A DNA stretch of 64,000 nucleotides from Candidatus Nanopelagicus hibericus (GTDB lineage Bacteria; Actinomycetota; Actinomycetes; Nanopelagicales; Nanopelagicaceae). The stretch covers positions 620,001 through 684,000 of the forward strand of contig NZ_CP016771.1 in assembly GCF_002288005.1 (NCBI RefSeq). The letters are read 5' to 3'. Below the pieces are notes generated by a model. That model did no database searches. It worked only from the letters and a program-made list of their open reading frames with translations, and had not been told where the DNA came from. The first letter of the stretch is position 1; each line of letters begins with the position of its first letter. Made by a program: the position numbers and the translations under genes. Shown one piece after another: positions 1-10,361 of the stretch.

Positions 1-540
1 AATCTTTGGTTTCCGTAAACCCTTTGCTAGGTATTGAATACCTGTGTAAAAGTACAGGGTGATCCCCCAGATAGCAAAGGACCAGCCAGCAGCAAAACAC
101 CAAACCCCAATCACCGCCACCTCCTCCAATAATAGGAATGGGAAGGCATAGAGCAGGTTGAAAGTGGCAGCTTTGCCCAAAAAACTAACTTCAAGAAAGG
201 GGATCCCTCGAAACTTTTGATAAATAATTTCTAGGAAGAGAATTAGATCACGGGCGATAATCGCTGCTACCAATGGCCAGGGCAGAAGTTCCTTGGTTGC
301 AAAGGCGATTATTACCGCAGCTATATATAATCGATCCACAGTTGGATCAAACTTGGCTCCAAAATCTGAGGTTTGATTCAGCGCTCTGGCAATTTTTCCA
401 TCCAAATAATCTGTAATTCCGCCTAATGCAAGTACCACAAAGCTTGCTACCGGCTGATCTGCAATCAGGAAAAGATAAAGAAATAGCGGTACCCCTAGCG
501 CCCGGATCAAGGTGAGGGCATTTGGAATGTTAAGCATCAT
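1..540 (-). CDS. CDP-alcohol phosphatidyltransferase, 3' end outside window
   Basis: Membrane enzyme that transfers a phosphatidyl group from CDP-diacylglycerol to an alcohol in phospholipid synthesis. 180 residues are visible and the frame runs off the window edge. The full family signature is present: D44-x2-D47-G48-x2-A51-R52-x8-G61-x3-D65-x3-D69, followed by several hydrophobic segments. The N-terminus ([10 protein letters not shown]) resembles PgsA, but the substrate (glycerol phosphate or another alcohol) cannot be decided from this part. The start is one of two tandem ATGs at 540 or 537, overlapping the end of cmk-der by 8-11 bases, so translation is probably coupled. Confidence 0.9.
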   Translation of the reverse strand, partial: MMLNIPNALTLIRALGVPLFLYLFLIADQPVASFVVLALGGITDYLDGKIARALNQTSDFGAKFDPTVDRLYIAAVIIAFATKELLPWPLVAAIIARDLILFLEIIYQKFRGIPFLEVSFLGKAATFNLLYAFPFLLLEEVAVIGVWCFAAGWSFAIWGITLYFYTGIQYLAKGLRKPKI

Positions 541-2500
541 CACGTTCCTTCAATTTTACCGCCACCTCAATTGGTGTGCCTTCAAAGCCAAAATCCTCTC
601 GCAACCGGCGTTCAATAAATCTGCGATATGCGGTTTCTAAGAAACCGGTGGCAAAGACCACAAATTTAGGCGGACAGGTTCCAGCCTGGGTAGCAAACTT
701 AATCTTAGGCTGCTTACCAGATCTAACTGGAGGTGGATTTGCGGCAACCAACTCCCCCAAAAATGCATTTAATTTTGCGGTTGGAATTCTTTTCTCCCAA
801 TTAGTTAACGCTGTTCGAAGTGCTGGTGCTAGCCGATCTCGATGCCAACCAGTTTTGGCCGAAAGATTCACCCGTTGCGCCCACGGGTATCGCTCCAGCT
901 GCCGGTCAATCTCCCGATCAAGCACCAGTTGTCGCTCCTCGTCAACTAGATCCCATTTATTCATCACTATAACTAAGGCCTTACCCGCTTCATCTGCCAT
1001 GCTGACGATTCGAATATCTTGTTCGGTAAGTATTTGGGATGCATCAAAAATTACCAAGGCAACTTCAGCTCTATCAAGTGCTATTGCAGTACGAAGTGAA
1101 GCATAATAATCAGTTCCACTTGCTTGATGTGCACGCCTTCTGATTCCAGCAGTGTCGATAAACCGCCAAGTTGATCCGCCGAAATCAATCAACTCATCAA
1201 CGGCGTCCCTAGTAGTTCCTTCGACATCATCTACCAAAACTCTTGGTGAACCTGCTAGTGCATTTAACAAACTAGATTTTCCAACATTTGGACGGCCAAC
1301 TAATGCAACTCTTCGATAACCGTCATCAACTTGAGATGTGCCAACCTCCGGCAACGCACCAGTCAAAAGATCTAATAGATCTCCACTTCCGCGGCCATGC
1401 AGTGCTGATACAAATCTAGGCTCACCTAGTCCCAAGTTCCATAACTCATAACCTTCAGCTTCGTCCTCAGCGTTGTCGATTTTGTTGGCAACTAAAATGA
1501 CTTTTTTGCCACTTTTCCTTAGCAAGTCAACAAGTGATGCATCCTCATCTAATGCACCCACCTGGGCATCAACTACAAACATAATTAAATCCGCCTCAGC
1601 AATCGCAGCTTCAGCACCTGCAGTTATTTTTTCAGAGATTCCAGTTGGTTTTACCTCCCAGCCACCAGTGTCAATTAGAAAAAATCTTCGGCCATTCCAC
1701 TCTGCTTCATACTTCACGCGATCCCTGGTAACGCCAGGAGTATCTTCAACTATTGCCTCTCGCCTGCCAATCATTCGATTTACCAGGGTGGATTTGCCTA
1801 CATTGGGACGACCAATTACTGCAACGGTTGGCAAGCCCAGTAAATTTCGCTGCTTCAACCATTTCCAAATCTGATCTGTAACCTCCTGCAGTGTCAGTCG
1901 GGTGGAGTCGATCACCGCAGCATCGGCAGCTTGCGTGAGTGGTGAAATAGCTCTTGATGAATCAATTTGATCTCGATTTGCCAGAGATTCTCCTATTTTT
2001 TGCGCTCCTATACTTTCGTTTGATTCACCCTCTCGTCGCTTAGTTCGTTCGGTGATATCTGCATGCAAATATATTTTCAGTTGAGCAGCAGGTGCGACCA
2101 CCGTACCGATATCGCGACCTTCAACCACGATTCCGATGGGTGCATCAGATATGTACTGGCGCTGTAGATCAAGCAAAATATTTCGAACTGATGCCATAGC
2201 GCTTATTGCACTTACCTGATCATTAATTCGCTGTAGCCGAATTTCGGATGAAATATCAACTCCGTCAAGATAAACTTTTGGATCAGCCGGATCTGTATCA
2301 AATGTAATTAGCGAATTTTTTAGAAATTCAATTACTGATTCCTCGTCATCAACCTTATTTTTTAATGCCAGATAAGTAACAGCTCGGTAAAGCGCGCCTG
2401 TATCTAAATAACTCCAATTTGCCCGAAGTGCTATTGCTTTAGCGGTCGAAGATTTTCCGGAACCACTTGGGCCATCAATTGCCAGTACCAGCGCAGACAT
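530..2500 (-). CDS. cmk-der: Bifunctional cytidylate kinase / ribosome-assembly GTPase Der
   Basis: A 656-residue fusion. Residues 1-219 are cytidylate kinase (CMP to CDP), with the P-loop GPSGSGKSS near 10-18 and the EGRDIGTVV motif near 127-135. Residues from about 222 are Der/EngA, a double-GTPase 50S assembly factor, with P-loops GRPNVGKS at 230-237 and 402-409, NKID at 339-342 and NKWD in the second G domain, ending in a KH-like domain. In many bacteria these are two genes; bifidobacteria also have a fused form. There is no linker, and the Cmk end runs straight into the first Der strand. A likely leaderless promoter sits in the 33-base gap after tyrA. Confidence 0.96.
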   Translation of the reverse strand: MSALVLAIDGPSGSGKSSTAKAIALRANWSYLDTGALYRAVTYLALKNKVDDEESVIEFLKNSLITFDTDPADPKVYLDGVDISSEIRLQRINDQVSAISAMASVRNILLDLQRQYISDAPIGIVVEGRDIGTVVAPAAQLKIYLHADITERTKRREGESNESIGAQKIGESLANRDQIDSSRAISPLTQAADAAVIDSTRLTLQEVTDQIWKWLKQRNLLGLPTVAVIGRPNVGKSTLVNRMIGRREAIVEDTPGVTRDRVKYEAEWNGRRFFLIDTGGWEVKPTGISEKITAGAEAAIAEADLIMFVVDAQVGALDEDASLVDLLRKSGKKVILVANKIDNAEDEAEGYELWNLGLGEPRFVSALHGRGSGDLLDLLTGALPEVGTSQVDDGYRRVALVGRPNVGKSSLLNALAGSPRVLVDDVEGTTRDAVDELIDFGGSTWRFIDTAGIRRRAHQASGTDYYASLRTAIALDRAEVALVIFDASQILTEQDIRIVSMADEAGKALVIVMNKWDLVDEERQLVLDREIDRQLERYPWAQRVNLSAKTGWHRDRLAPALRTALTNWEKRIPTAKLNAFLGELVAANPPPVRSGKQPKIKFATQAGTCPPKFVVFATGFLETAYRRFIERRLREDFGFEGTPIEVAVKLKERDDA

Positions 2501-2507
2501 ACCGGCA

Positions 2508-2513
2508 AGTCTA
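2508..2513 (-). promoter_or_regulatory. -10 element of cmk-der (leaderless type)
   Basis: TAGACT on the minus strand, 7 bases before the ATG at 2500. No Shine-Dalgarno sequence intervenes, so transcription could begin at or next to the start codon. Confidence 0.45.
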
Positions 2514-2533
2514 TCTTTAGTACTTATAGATCT

Positions 2534-3592
2534 TTATCGATTTTTCATCGGATGTACCTTAAAACCAACTTTTTCCAGGTGCTCTGAAAGCTTTAAACAA
2601 TCACTATCTGAAAGGGCTAATGTAATTAATCCGGTCTGTTGACCCGGAGAGTGCTCAATACTTAGATCCTCAATATTGACCGAAATCTTGCTACATTCAT
2701 TAAATATTTTTGCCAATTCACCTGGGCGATCATCAATTACGATTGGCAGATAGGAATAATCTCGCTCTTTTGCGCCATGTTTACCTGGAATTCTCGCCTT
2801 TCCTCGCACACCCTTTTCCATAATCTCAAAGATTGCGCTCTCACCCTTTGCTAGGGCGGTTTTTAAGTTTTGCAGCTCACCAATTAATTGTTCAAGTAGT
2901 GGTGAAACTACTTTTTTATTGGAGTATAAAATTTGACTCCATAATTTTGGATCACTACTTGCTAGCCGAGTTAAATCCCGCAATCCTTGACCAGACAAAT
3001 TAAGGGATTCACTGGCAGTATCCACCATTTGGCCTGCTAGTAAAGTACTTAAGATTTGTGGCAGATGGGATATTTTGGCGACTATTTGATCGTGTTCAAT
3101 TGCTGACATCCAATAAATAGTTGATCCACATATATGAACTAACTCAGCACCTCTATCCTTTGCCAAATCGCTACTAAGATCATCAGCGACAGCAATCCAG
3201 GCTCTGCCATCAAATAAATCTGCTCGGGCATTCTCCGCTCCACCTATTTCGCGACCTGACATAGGATGCATTGAAATGAAATTAGCAGGGTTATCTGATA
3301 ATTCTTTAACCTTAAGTAGAAGATCAGACTTTACGCTAGCTAAATCACACACAATAGAGTTTGGATTGGCATTTAATTGTTTAATCACCGTATCTTGATT
3401 TGCACTAATTGGCACCGCAACAATTATTAAATCTGGCTGTGTCACCTGTGTGCTTTTGACTAGATCTTGGGCCAAATTGGCGTTGTCGGCATTTGTATCA
3501 ACCATTTCCACTGCTACGCCGGCAGATTTCAGACATAGACCAATTGAGGTTCCGATGAGACCGGAGCCAACTATGCGTACTGAGCTAATCAT
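2534..3592 (-). CDS. tyrA: Prephenate dehydrogenase
   Basis: NAD(P)-dependent oxidative decarboxylation of prephenate to 4-hydroxyphenylpyruvate in tyrosine synthesis. 352 residues: an N-terminal Rossmann domain with GSGLIG at residues 9-14, the helical dimerisation domain with the SMHPMSGRE motif, and a C-terminal ACT domain starting near residue 284 (VIDDRPGELAKIF), which suggests feedback control by tyrosine. The start lies 5 bases after the aroH stop, so the chorismate mutase and dehydrogenase steps are co-transcribed. Confidence 0.95.
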   Translation of the reverse strand: MISSVRIVGSGLIGTSIGLCLKSAGVAVEMVDTNADNANLAQDLVKSTQVTQPDLIIVAVPISANQDTVIKQLNANPNSIVCDLASVKSDLLLKVKELSDNPANFISMHPMSGREIGGAENARADLFDGRAWIAVADDLSSDLAKDRGAELVHICGSTIYWMSAIEHDQIVAKISHLPQILSTLLAGQMVDTASESLNLSGQGLRDLTRLASSDPKLWSQILYSNKKVVSPLLEQLIGELQNLKTALAKGESAIFEIMEKGVRGKARIPGKHGAKERDYSYLPIVIDDRPGELAKIFNECSKISVNIEDLSIEHSPGQQTGLITLALSDSDCLKLSEHLEKVGFKVHPMKNR

Positions 3593-3597
3593 GCAAT

Positions 3598-3960
3598 TTA
3601 CTGGGCTAGGTCTTTGCGCAGTACTGCTGCGCCACCAAGATATATATGCTTTATATCGGCTAATTCCTTTTCCATGTGGGCGTGAATAAGCACCCGTACT
3701 ACCCGAGGTAGCGCTCCAGAAACATTTATTTCAACTGAACAAAGAAGCGGCACACTACCTAGGCCAATTTTTCGAGCTGCTACAGCTGGGAACTCAGAAG
3801 TGAGATCTGGCGTGCTGGTTAAAATAATAGAGACCAGATCTTCAGTTTGAATCCCATTGGCTGTGAGCATCTGAGCCAATAGGTCACTGACCGCTTGGAC
3901 CATAACTTCAGCTGAGTCCTGCTCGAGCTGGACCGCTCCCCTAATTCCTCGCATGCGCAT
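3598..3960 (-). CDS. aroH: Monofunctional chorismate mutase, AroH type
   Basis: Converts chorismate to prephenate, feeding the adjacent tyrA. 120 residues, normal for the trimeric AroH class. It carries the RGIRGA start, the EINVSGALPRVVRVL core and the C-terminal YLGGAAVLRKDL motif. The ATG at 3960 is chosen because TACTAT lies exactly 6 bases upstream; a second ATG two codons later is possible. It is preceded by an unusual AT-rich repeat-bearing spacer. Confidence 0.93.
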   Translation of the reverse strand: MRMRGIRGAVQLEQDSAEVMVQAVSDLLAQMLTANGIQTEDLVSIILTSTPDLTSEFPAVAARKIGLGSVPLLCSVEINVSGALPRVVRVLIHAHMEKELADIKHIYLGGAAVLRKDLAQ

Positions 3961-3966
3961 CTAGCA

Positions 3967-3972
3967 ATAGTA
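3967..3972 (-). promoter_or_regulatory. -10 element of aroH (leaderless type)
   Basis: TACTAT on the minus strand, exactly 6 bases before the aroH ATG and with no ribosome binding site between. Confidence 0.55.
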
Positions 3973-4206
3973 GCGAGTGGATTGCTCACCATGATTAAGG
4001 TTTAATCAATTTATAAAGATATCGTTAAATTAAGAAATTAATATCTCAATTAACCTTTTGTCGAGAAAACGGCATTTTGTTCATTACCTTAAAGCAGATT
4101 TATCGATATATAGATAGTAATATTAGCGTAATTTTGTCGATAAAACCGCAATAGAGCCCATCCCTGATTATCGGTATATAGATTAAACCTTTTCATTAAT
4201 ATCGTT
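3973..4206. repeat. AT-rich spacer with two degenerate direct-repeat modules
   Basis: The gap between rluB and aroH holds two copies of module A, TTTTGTCGAnAAAACnGCA (4056-4074 and 4132-4150, 17 of 19 bases equal), and two copies of module B, TATCGnTATATAGAT (4101-4115 and 4169-4183, 14 of 15 equal), in the order A-B-A-B. Module A is itself nearly palindromic around TCGA. A short palindrome GATTAAggTTTAATC lies at 3994-4008. I see no coding frame or RNA gene. It lies upstream of the aroH-tyrA promoter and downstream of rluB. Confidence 0.6.
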
Positions 4207-4941
4207 TTAATTATTTAACTTTAAAAGGTTTTGTAAATTTATTAATTCTTGAGAGTTTAATACTCGATGGCGTCCGGCCTTCATATCTCCTAAAGTGATT
4301 GGGCCAAAATCGATTCGGATCAACCTTAGTACTTTAAGCCCCAGGCTTTCAATAAGTCGTCTGATGATGTGATATCGGCCTTCATGGATGATTATCTCAA
4401 TCCAATGGTGGTTCTTGCTCACCGATCTAACCAAGATAACTTTCAAAGCCCTGGCCAAACCATCCTCAAGTTTGACCCCCTGCAACATTTGATCTGCGAT
4501 CGCCTTGCCAAACTCCCCTTCGATTTCAACCAGGTACTTCTTCTCGATCCCATATGAGGGATGGGTAGCTCGGTGGGCTAGCTCGCCATCATTGGTAAGC
4601 AGTATTAATCCTTCAGAATCCTTGTCAAGACGGCCAACATGGAATAAACGATCTTTACGGTCAGTGAAGTAATCCCCTAGATTGCTGCGACCTTCTGGAT
4701 CTGACATGGTTGAAATTACGCCCACTGGTTTATGAAACGCAAGATAAGTTTTAGACTTATTAACTCTTAAACTTTCACCATCAACTTTAATGTTACTAAT
4801 TTCCGGATCATACTTTCCACCAAGCTCAATCACGACATTGCCGTCCACACTTACCCGGCCATCTAGTATCAATTGGTCTGCAGCTCTACGACTGGCAATG
4901 CCAGCATCGGCAATAATTTTGTTTAAGCGGATCAATCCCAC
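4207..4941 (-). CDS. rluB: rRNA pseudouridine synthase, RsuA/RluB family
   Basis: Isomerises a uridine of rRNA; by genomic position this is the actinobacterial RluB-like enzyme. 244 residues: an S4 RNA-binding domain (about 1-62) followed by the catalytic domain with GRLDKDSEGL, in which D106 is the expected nucleophile, and the RRLIESLGLKVLRL region near the end. The GTG at 4941 has TAAACT 5 bases upstream. It follows scpB, the usual order in actinobacteria (scpA-scpB-rluB). Confidence 0.93.
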   Translation of the reverse strand: MGLIRLNKIIADAGIASRRAADQLILDGRVSVDGNVVIELGGKYDPEISNIKVDGESLRVNKSKTYLAFHKPVGVISTMSDPEGRSNLGDYFTDRKDRLFHVGRLDKDSEGLILLTNDGELAHRATHPSYGIEKKYLVEIEGEFGKAIADQMLQGVKLEDGLARALKVILVRSVSKNHHWIEIIIHEGRYHIIRRLIESLGLKVLRLIRIDFGPITLGDMKAGRHRVLNSQELINLQNLLKLNN

Positions 4942-4946
4942 GCGTT

Positions 4947-4952
4947 AGTTTA
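4947..4952 (-). promoter_or_regulatory. -10 element of rluB (leaderless type)
   Basis: TAAACT on the minus strand, 5 bases before the GTG start at 4941, in the 42-base gap after scpB. Confidence 0.35.
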
Positions 4953-4983
4953 CCGCGCAAATGTTGGTTTATGACACCAAAAT

Positions 4984-5541
4984 TTAATCAGTTAAGGTTG
5001 AAAGTAGATCATCTAGACCGTCTATATCAGGCAGAAATGGAGCGAGAGCCGGTAGATCTGCAATTGAATTCAATCCTAATTTCTCTAGGAAAAAAGAGGT
5101 TGTTTTATACAAAATCGCTCCAGATTCACCCTCAACCCCCGCTTCCTCCACCAAACCGCGGTTAACTAAGGTCTTCATAACCGCCTCCACATTTACTCCG
5201 CGGATTGCCGATACCCGAGCTCTTGAAACTGGTTGGCGATACGCGATAACAGCTAAGGTTTCAAGTGCAGCTTGGGTCAATTTCGCCTGCTGACCATCTA
5301 AAACAAACTTTTCAACTAGAGGCGCCATCTCAGGATGGCTGTAATACCGCCAGCCGCCAGATACTTGGCGCAGTTCAAAGCCTCGTTGCTCAGTGACGTA
5401 CTTGGCTGAAAGAGATAACAGGGCTGTTGTGATCTCCTCAGTTGGCGCTTCAATGATTTGGGCCAACACCACCTCAGAAACTGGCTCATCGACCACCATT
5501 AAAATCGCTTCTAAGCAACGATGAAGTTCAACTTCAGACAT
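4984..5541 (-). CDS. scpB: Segregation and condensation protein ScpB
   Basis: Winged-helix subunit of the SMC-ScpAB condensin that compacts and segregates the chromosome. About 185 residues from the ATG at 5541. An upstream in-frame ATG at 5556 exists, but the family normally begins at MSEVELHRCLEAILMV, and GAGG lies 7 bases before this ATG. The motif TQAALETLAVIAYRQPVSRA, then IRGVNVEAVM and the TTSFFLEKLGL end are all typical. It overlaps the scpA stop by 8 bases. Confidence 0.93.
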   Translation of the reverse strand: MSEVELHRCLEAILMVVDEPVSEVVLAQIIEAPTEEITTALLSLSAKYVTEQRGFELRQVSGGWRYYSHPEMAPLVEKFVLDGQQAKLTQAALETLAVIAYRQPVSRARVSAIRGVNVEAVMKTLVNRGLVEEAGVEGESGAILYKTTSFFLEKLGLNSIADLPALAPFLPDIDGLDDLLSTLTD

Positions 5542-6409
5542 TATCGGCCTCATCAATGTTTTGTACGGTTAAATCAAACTCATCACTGACTCTAACCTCA
5601 CCATGAGCGGTTCCAACCCAGGTTATCTGCAATTCACCGAGGGAAACCATCTGCTCAAACCTGATTACCCCTTCCTTATAAAGCTCCAACAGGGCTAAAA
5701 ACCTCGCAATAACCACCAATGTGTTCTCAGCATCTGCGGTTAAACCACGAAAGGTCATCCGACCAGATCTACGCAACTGCTCAACCATCTTCGTAGCTTG
5801 CTCGGCGACGCTGACCGTAGGCTGATGAAGATGATCTATGCTAAAAATTGGCGAGTTTTTAGGGGTGAGAACTCGGTTAGCAATCGCTGCAAAACGTTGA
5901 GCACCTACCCCAATTAATACCTCAGGCAAAAGCTGAGCCAGGTGAGGCTCTAGCGCTACCAACCTGGCGAAGGATTTCTCCTCCCGGTCAATCCGATCGG
6001 TGAAAATTGCGGCGATCTCTTTGAAGGCGCGATACTGCAACAATCTAGCAAAGAGCAGATCCCTCGCCTCAAGTAACGCTAGATCCGCTTCATCATCAAC
6101 TTGGCCTGAAGGCAGCAATTTGGCCGCTTTCAAATCCAACAAGGTTGCGGCCACAACTAAAAACTCAGTGGTTTTATCTAAATCCCAGCCTAATTCAGCG
6201 TTTTCTAGCTGTTTTATATAAGCAATAAATTCATCGGTAACCGCCCCCAACGCCACCTCAGTAATATCCATTTTGTGTTTAGAAATAAGCTGCAGCAAAA
6301 GGTCAAAGGGACCATCAAAATTGGTCAAATGCAGTGAGAAGCCCGCAACCCGGCCATCAGTTATCGAGGCGGGGGTGGTTTGGGCGGTGCCTAAATTTTC
6401 CTGCGACAT
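5534..6409 (-). CDS. scpA: Segregation and condensation protein ScpA (kleisin)
   Basis: Kleisin that bridges the SMC heads and binds ScpB. 291 residues from the ATG at 6409. The longer frame starts with a GTG at 6427, but TATCTT lies exactly 6 bases before 6409 with no ribosome site. N-terminal FDGPFDLLLQLISKHKMDI is the hallmark SMC-binding region. The C-terminal winged helix (VVIARFLALLELYKEGVIRFEQ) is intact. It is divergent from parA across fewer than 60 bases. Confidence 0.93.
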   Translation of the reverse strand: MSQENLGTAQTTPASITDGRVAGFSLHLTNFDGPFDLLLQLISKHKMDITEVALGAVTDEFIAYIKQLENAELGWDLDKTTEFLVVAATLLDLKAAKLLPSGQVDDEADLALLEARDLLFARLLQYRAFKEIAAIFTDRIDREEKSFARLVALEPHLAQLLPEVLIGVGAQRFAAIANRVLTPKNSPIFSIDHLHQPTVSVAEQATKMVEQLRRSGRMTFRGLTADAENTLVVIARFLALLELYKEGVIRFEQMVSLGELQITWVGTAHGEVRVSDEFDLTVQNIDEADNV

Positions 6410-6415
6410 GCGCAC

Positions 6416-6421
6416 AAGATA
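6416..6421 (-). promoter_or_regulatory. -10 element of scpA (leaderless type)
   Basis: TATCTT on the minus strand, exactly 6 bases before the ATG at 6409. The hexamer would be coding if the longer GTG start were used, so it also bears on the start choice. Confidence 0.45.
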
Positions 6422-6433
6422 CTTCACACATCC

Positions 6434-6462
6434 TTGCCTTTGCTAATGCCCCACCGTAGGTT
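6434..6462 (+). promoter_or_regulatory. Promoter of parA (-35 TTGCCT, -10 TAGGTT, leaderless)
   Basis: TTGCCT at 6434-6439, a 17-base spacer, then TAGGTT at 6457-6462, exactly 6 bases before the parA ATG. This is the clearest two-box member of the leaderless set and lies back to back with the scpA promoter. Confidence 0.6.
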
Positions 6463-6468
6463 GGCGGC

Positions 6469-7404
6469 ATGGGAAAAAACGCTAGAAAGACTTCTCGGTT
6501 AAACGCTAAGTCGACTTACAAAGTGGCAACTCCAAAAGAGGAGAGCCTGGCAACAACCGCTGATGTGTTGGGCAAGAAATTAATGAATTTTGCAGAACCC
6601 AGCAAAACTCCAGAGGCCGGAAATGCCAGAGTTATTTCAGTTGTAAATCAAAAAGGCGGAGTTGGTAAAACGACTACTGCTATAAACTTAGGAGCTGCGC
6701 TGGCTGAAGTTGGTCGCCGAGTTCTACTGATCGATTTTGATTCTCAAGCTTCTATGACAACAGGACTGGGTATTAAAGGTGCTGCACTGCGTGAGCAGTA
6801 TGGATCTATTTGGTACTTGCTAAATGATTCTGAAGCGAAGTTGGAAGATTTCATTCTTAAATCCTCAGTTCCAGGTCTTGATTTCATTCGCGGGCATGAG
6901 GATCTGGCAGCAGCTGAAGCAGCCTTTGTCTCTGAGATTGCAAAAGAGCATAAGTTGCGTAAATTGCTTGCACCAGTTTTAGATAAATATGATGTGGTGC
7001 TTATTGATTGCTCCCCATCACTTGGCACATTAACGGTGAACGCTCTTACCGCCTCAAATGGTGTGATAATTCCAATGGAGTGTGAGTACTTTGCGGTCCT
7101 TGGTTTGTCCTTGGTTAAGAAAACCATTCAAAAAATTAAAGAAAATACCAATCCCGAATTAGAGATTCTGGGCATCTTAGCCACCATGTTTGAGCGTAAA
7201 ACTAGCCACTCTCGTGAGGTATTGGAATTAATTGATAAAGAGTTTCCAGATGAAGTCTTTGACACCATCATTTCTCGCACCGTGCGATTTTCAGAATCGA
7301 CTGTCGCTGGCGTACCGGTGACGGCATATGCCAGCAGCTCTTCTGGTTCTAACTCTTATCGTCGTCTAGCCAGAGAGTTAATCGCAAGAGGAGGAGCTAA
7401 ATGA
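6469..7404 (+). CDS. ParA-like chromosome/division-site ATPase
   Basis: Deviant Walker-A ATPase of the ParA/MinD family. 311 residues: a basic, probably disordered N-terminal tail of about 52 residues, then KGGVGKTTT at 62-70, the DFDSQAS Walker A' segment and the DCSPSLGTLTVNAL Walker B segment. It sits between xerD and scpA, the position of the orphan ParA-like protein PldP of Corynebacterium, which acts in division-site choice, and is probably its orthologue rather than the parAB locus near the origin. It overlaps the next gene by 4 bases (ATGA). Confidence 0.9.
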   Translation: MGKNARKTSRLNAKSTYKVATPKEESLATTADVLGKKLMNFAEPSKTPEAGNARVISVVNQKGGVGKTTTAINLGAALAEVGRRVLLIDFDSQASMTTGLGIKGAALREQYGSIWYLLNDSEAKLEDFILKSSVPGLDFIRGHEDLAAAEAAFVSEIAKEHKLRKLLAPVLDKYDVVLIDCSPSLGTLTVNALTASNGVIIPMECEYFAVLGLSLVKKTIQKIKENTNPELEILGILATMFERKTSHSREVLELIDKEFPDEVFDTIISRTVRFSESTVAGVPVTAYASSSSGSNSYRRLARELIARGGAK

Positions 7405-7799
7405 GTCGCCGAGTGAGTTTGCCAGGAGCAGATGAATTGTTCCGAAATACTGCAACATTAAGTGCGGTGCCATCTCAACGTGAGAACAGTGAAGAGATAG
7501 CACAGGCGCCAGCTCCAGTTGGCAAGGGAAAAAACACAGTCCGTCAAACTCCCCGTCGGCGTACAAATGCATTTGATCGCGCACCCAGTGGCCGAGAAAA
7601 ACATGATGAAAAAATAACTGTCTATCTCTCCCCTGATGAACTTTATGATTTAGATCAAGCTCGGCTGGCACTAAGAGGTGATCTTGGATTAGCGGTTGAT
7701 CGAGGCAGAATTGTTAGGGAATCTCTTTCGATTATTATTGCAGATCTTGAAGCTAAGGGTGATCAAAGCATAATTGCCAGAAGATTGCGCGGCAGATAA
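7401..7799 (+). CDS. Small protein with a putative ribbon-helix-helix domain, ParA partner candidate
   Basis: 132 residues, no named family recognised. The N-terminus VSLPGADELFRNT (5-17) is followed by a basic low-complexity linker (about 22-70). The segment from 71 reads as strand (KITVYLSP), helix (DELYDLDQARLALR) and helix (GRIVRESLSIIIADLEAKG), which is the layout of ribbon-helix-helix DNA-binding dimers. It is translationally coupled to the ParA-like ATPase, so a centromere-binding or ATPase-stimulating partner is a reasonable inference. It converges on xerD with only 3 bases between stop codons. Confidence 0.85.
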   Translation: MSRRVSLPGADELFRNTATLSAVPSQRENSEEIAQAPAPVGKGKNTVRQTPRRRTNAFDRAPSGREKHDEKITVYLSPDELYDLDQARLALRGDLGLAVDRGRIVRESLSIIIADLEAKGDQSIIARRLRGR

Positions 7800-7802
7800 C
7801 CG

Positions 7803-10353
<2,551 letters not shown>

Positions 10354-10361
10354 CTAGATTA

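Noticed and set aside
576-1874. Plus-strand frames of 133-176 codons opposite cmk-der
   Set aside because: They are antisense shadows of a well-recognised gene, with no motif, promoter or ribosome site; the same holds for the other long antisense frames such as 30647-31318, 10828-11274 and 25788-26267.
3973-4206. dif or parS site near xerD and parA
   Set aside because: No 28-base XerCD-type site with a central hexamer and no GTTTCACGTGAAAC-like sequence is present; the repeats differ from both.
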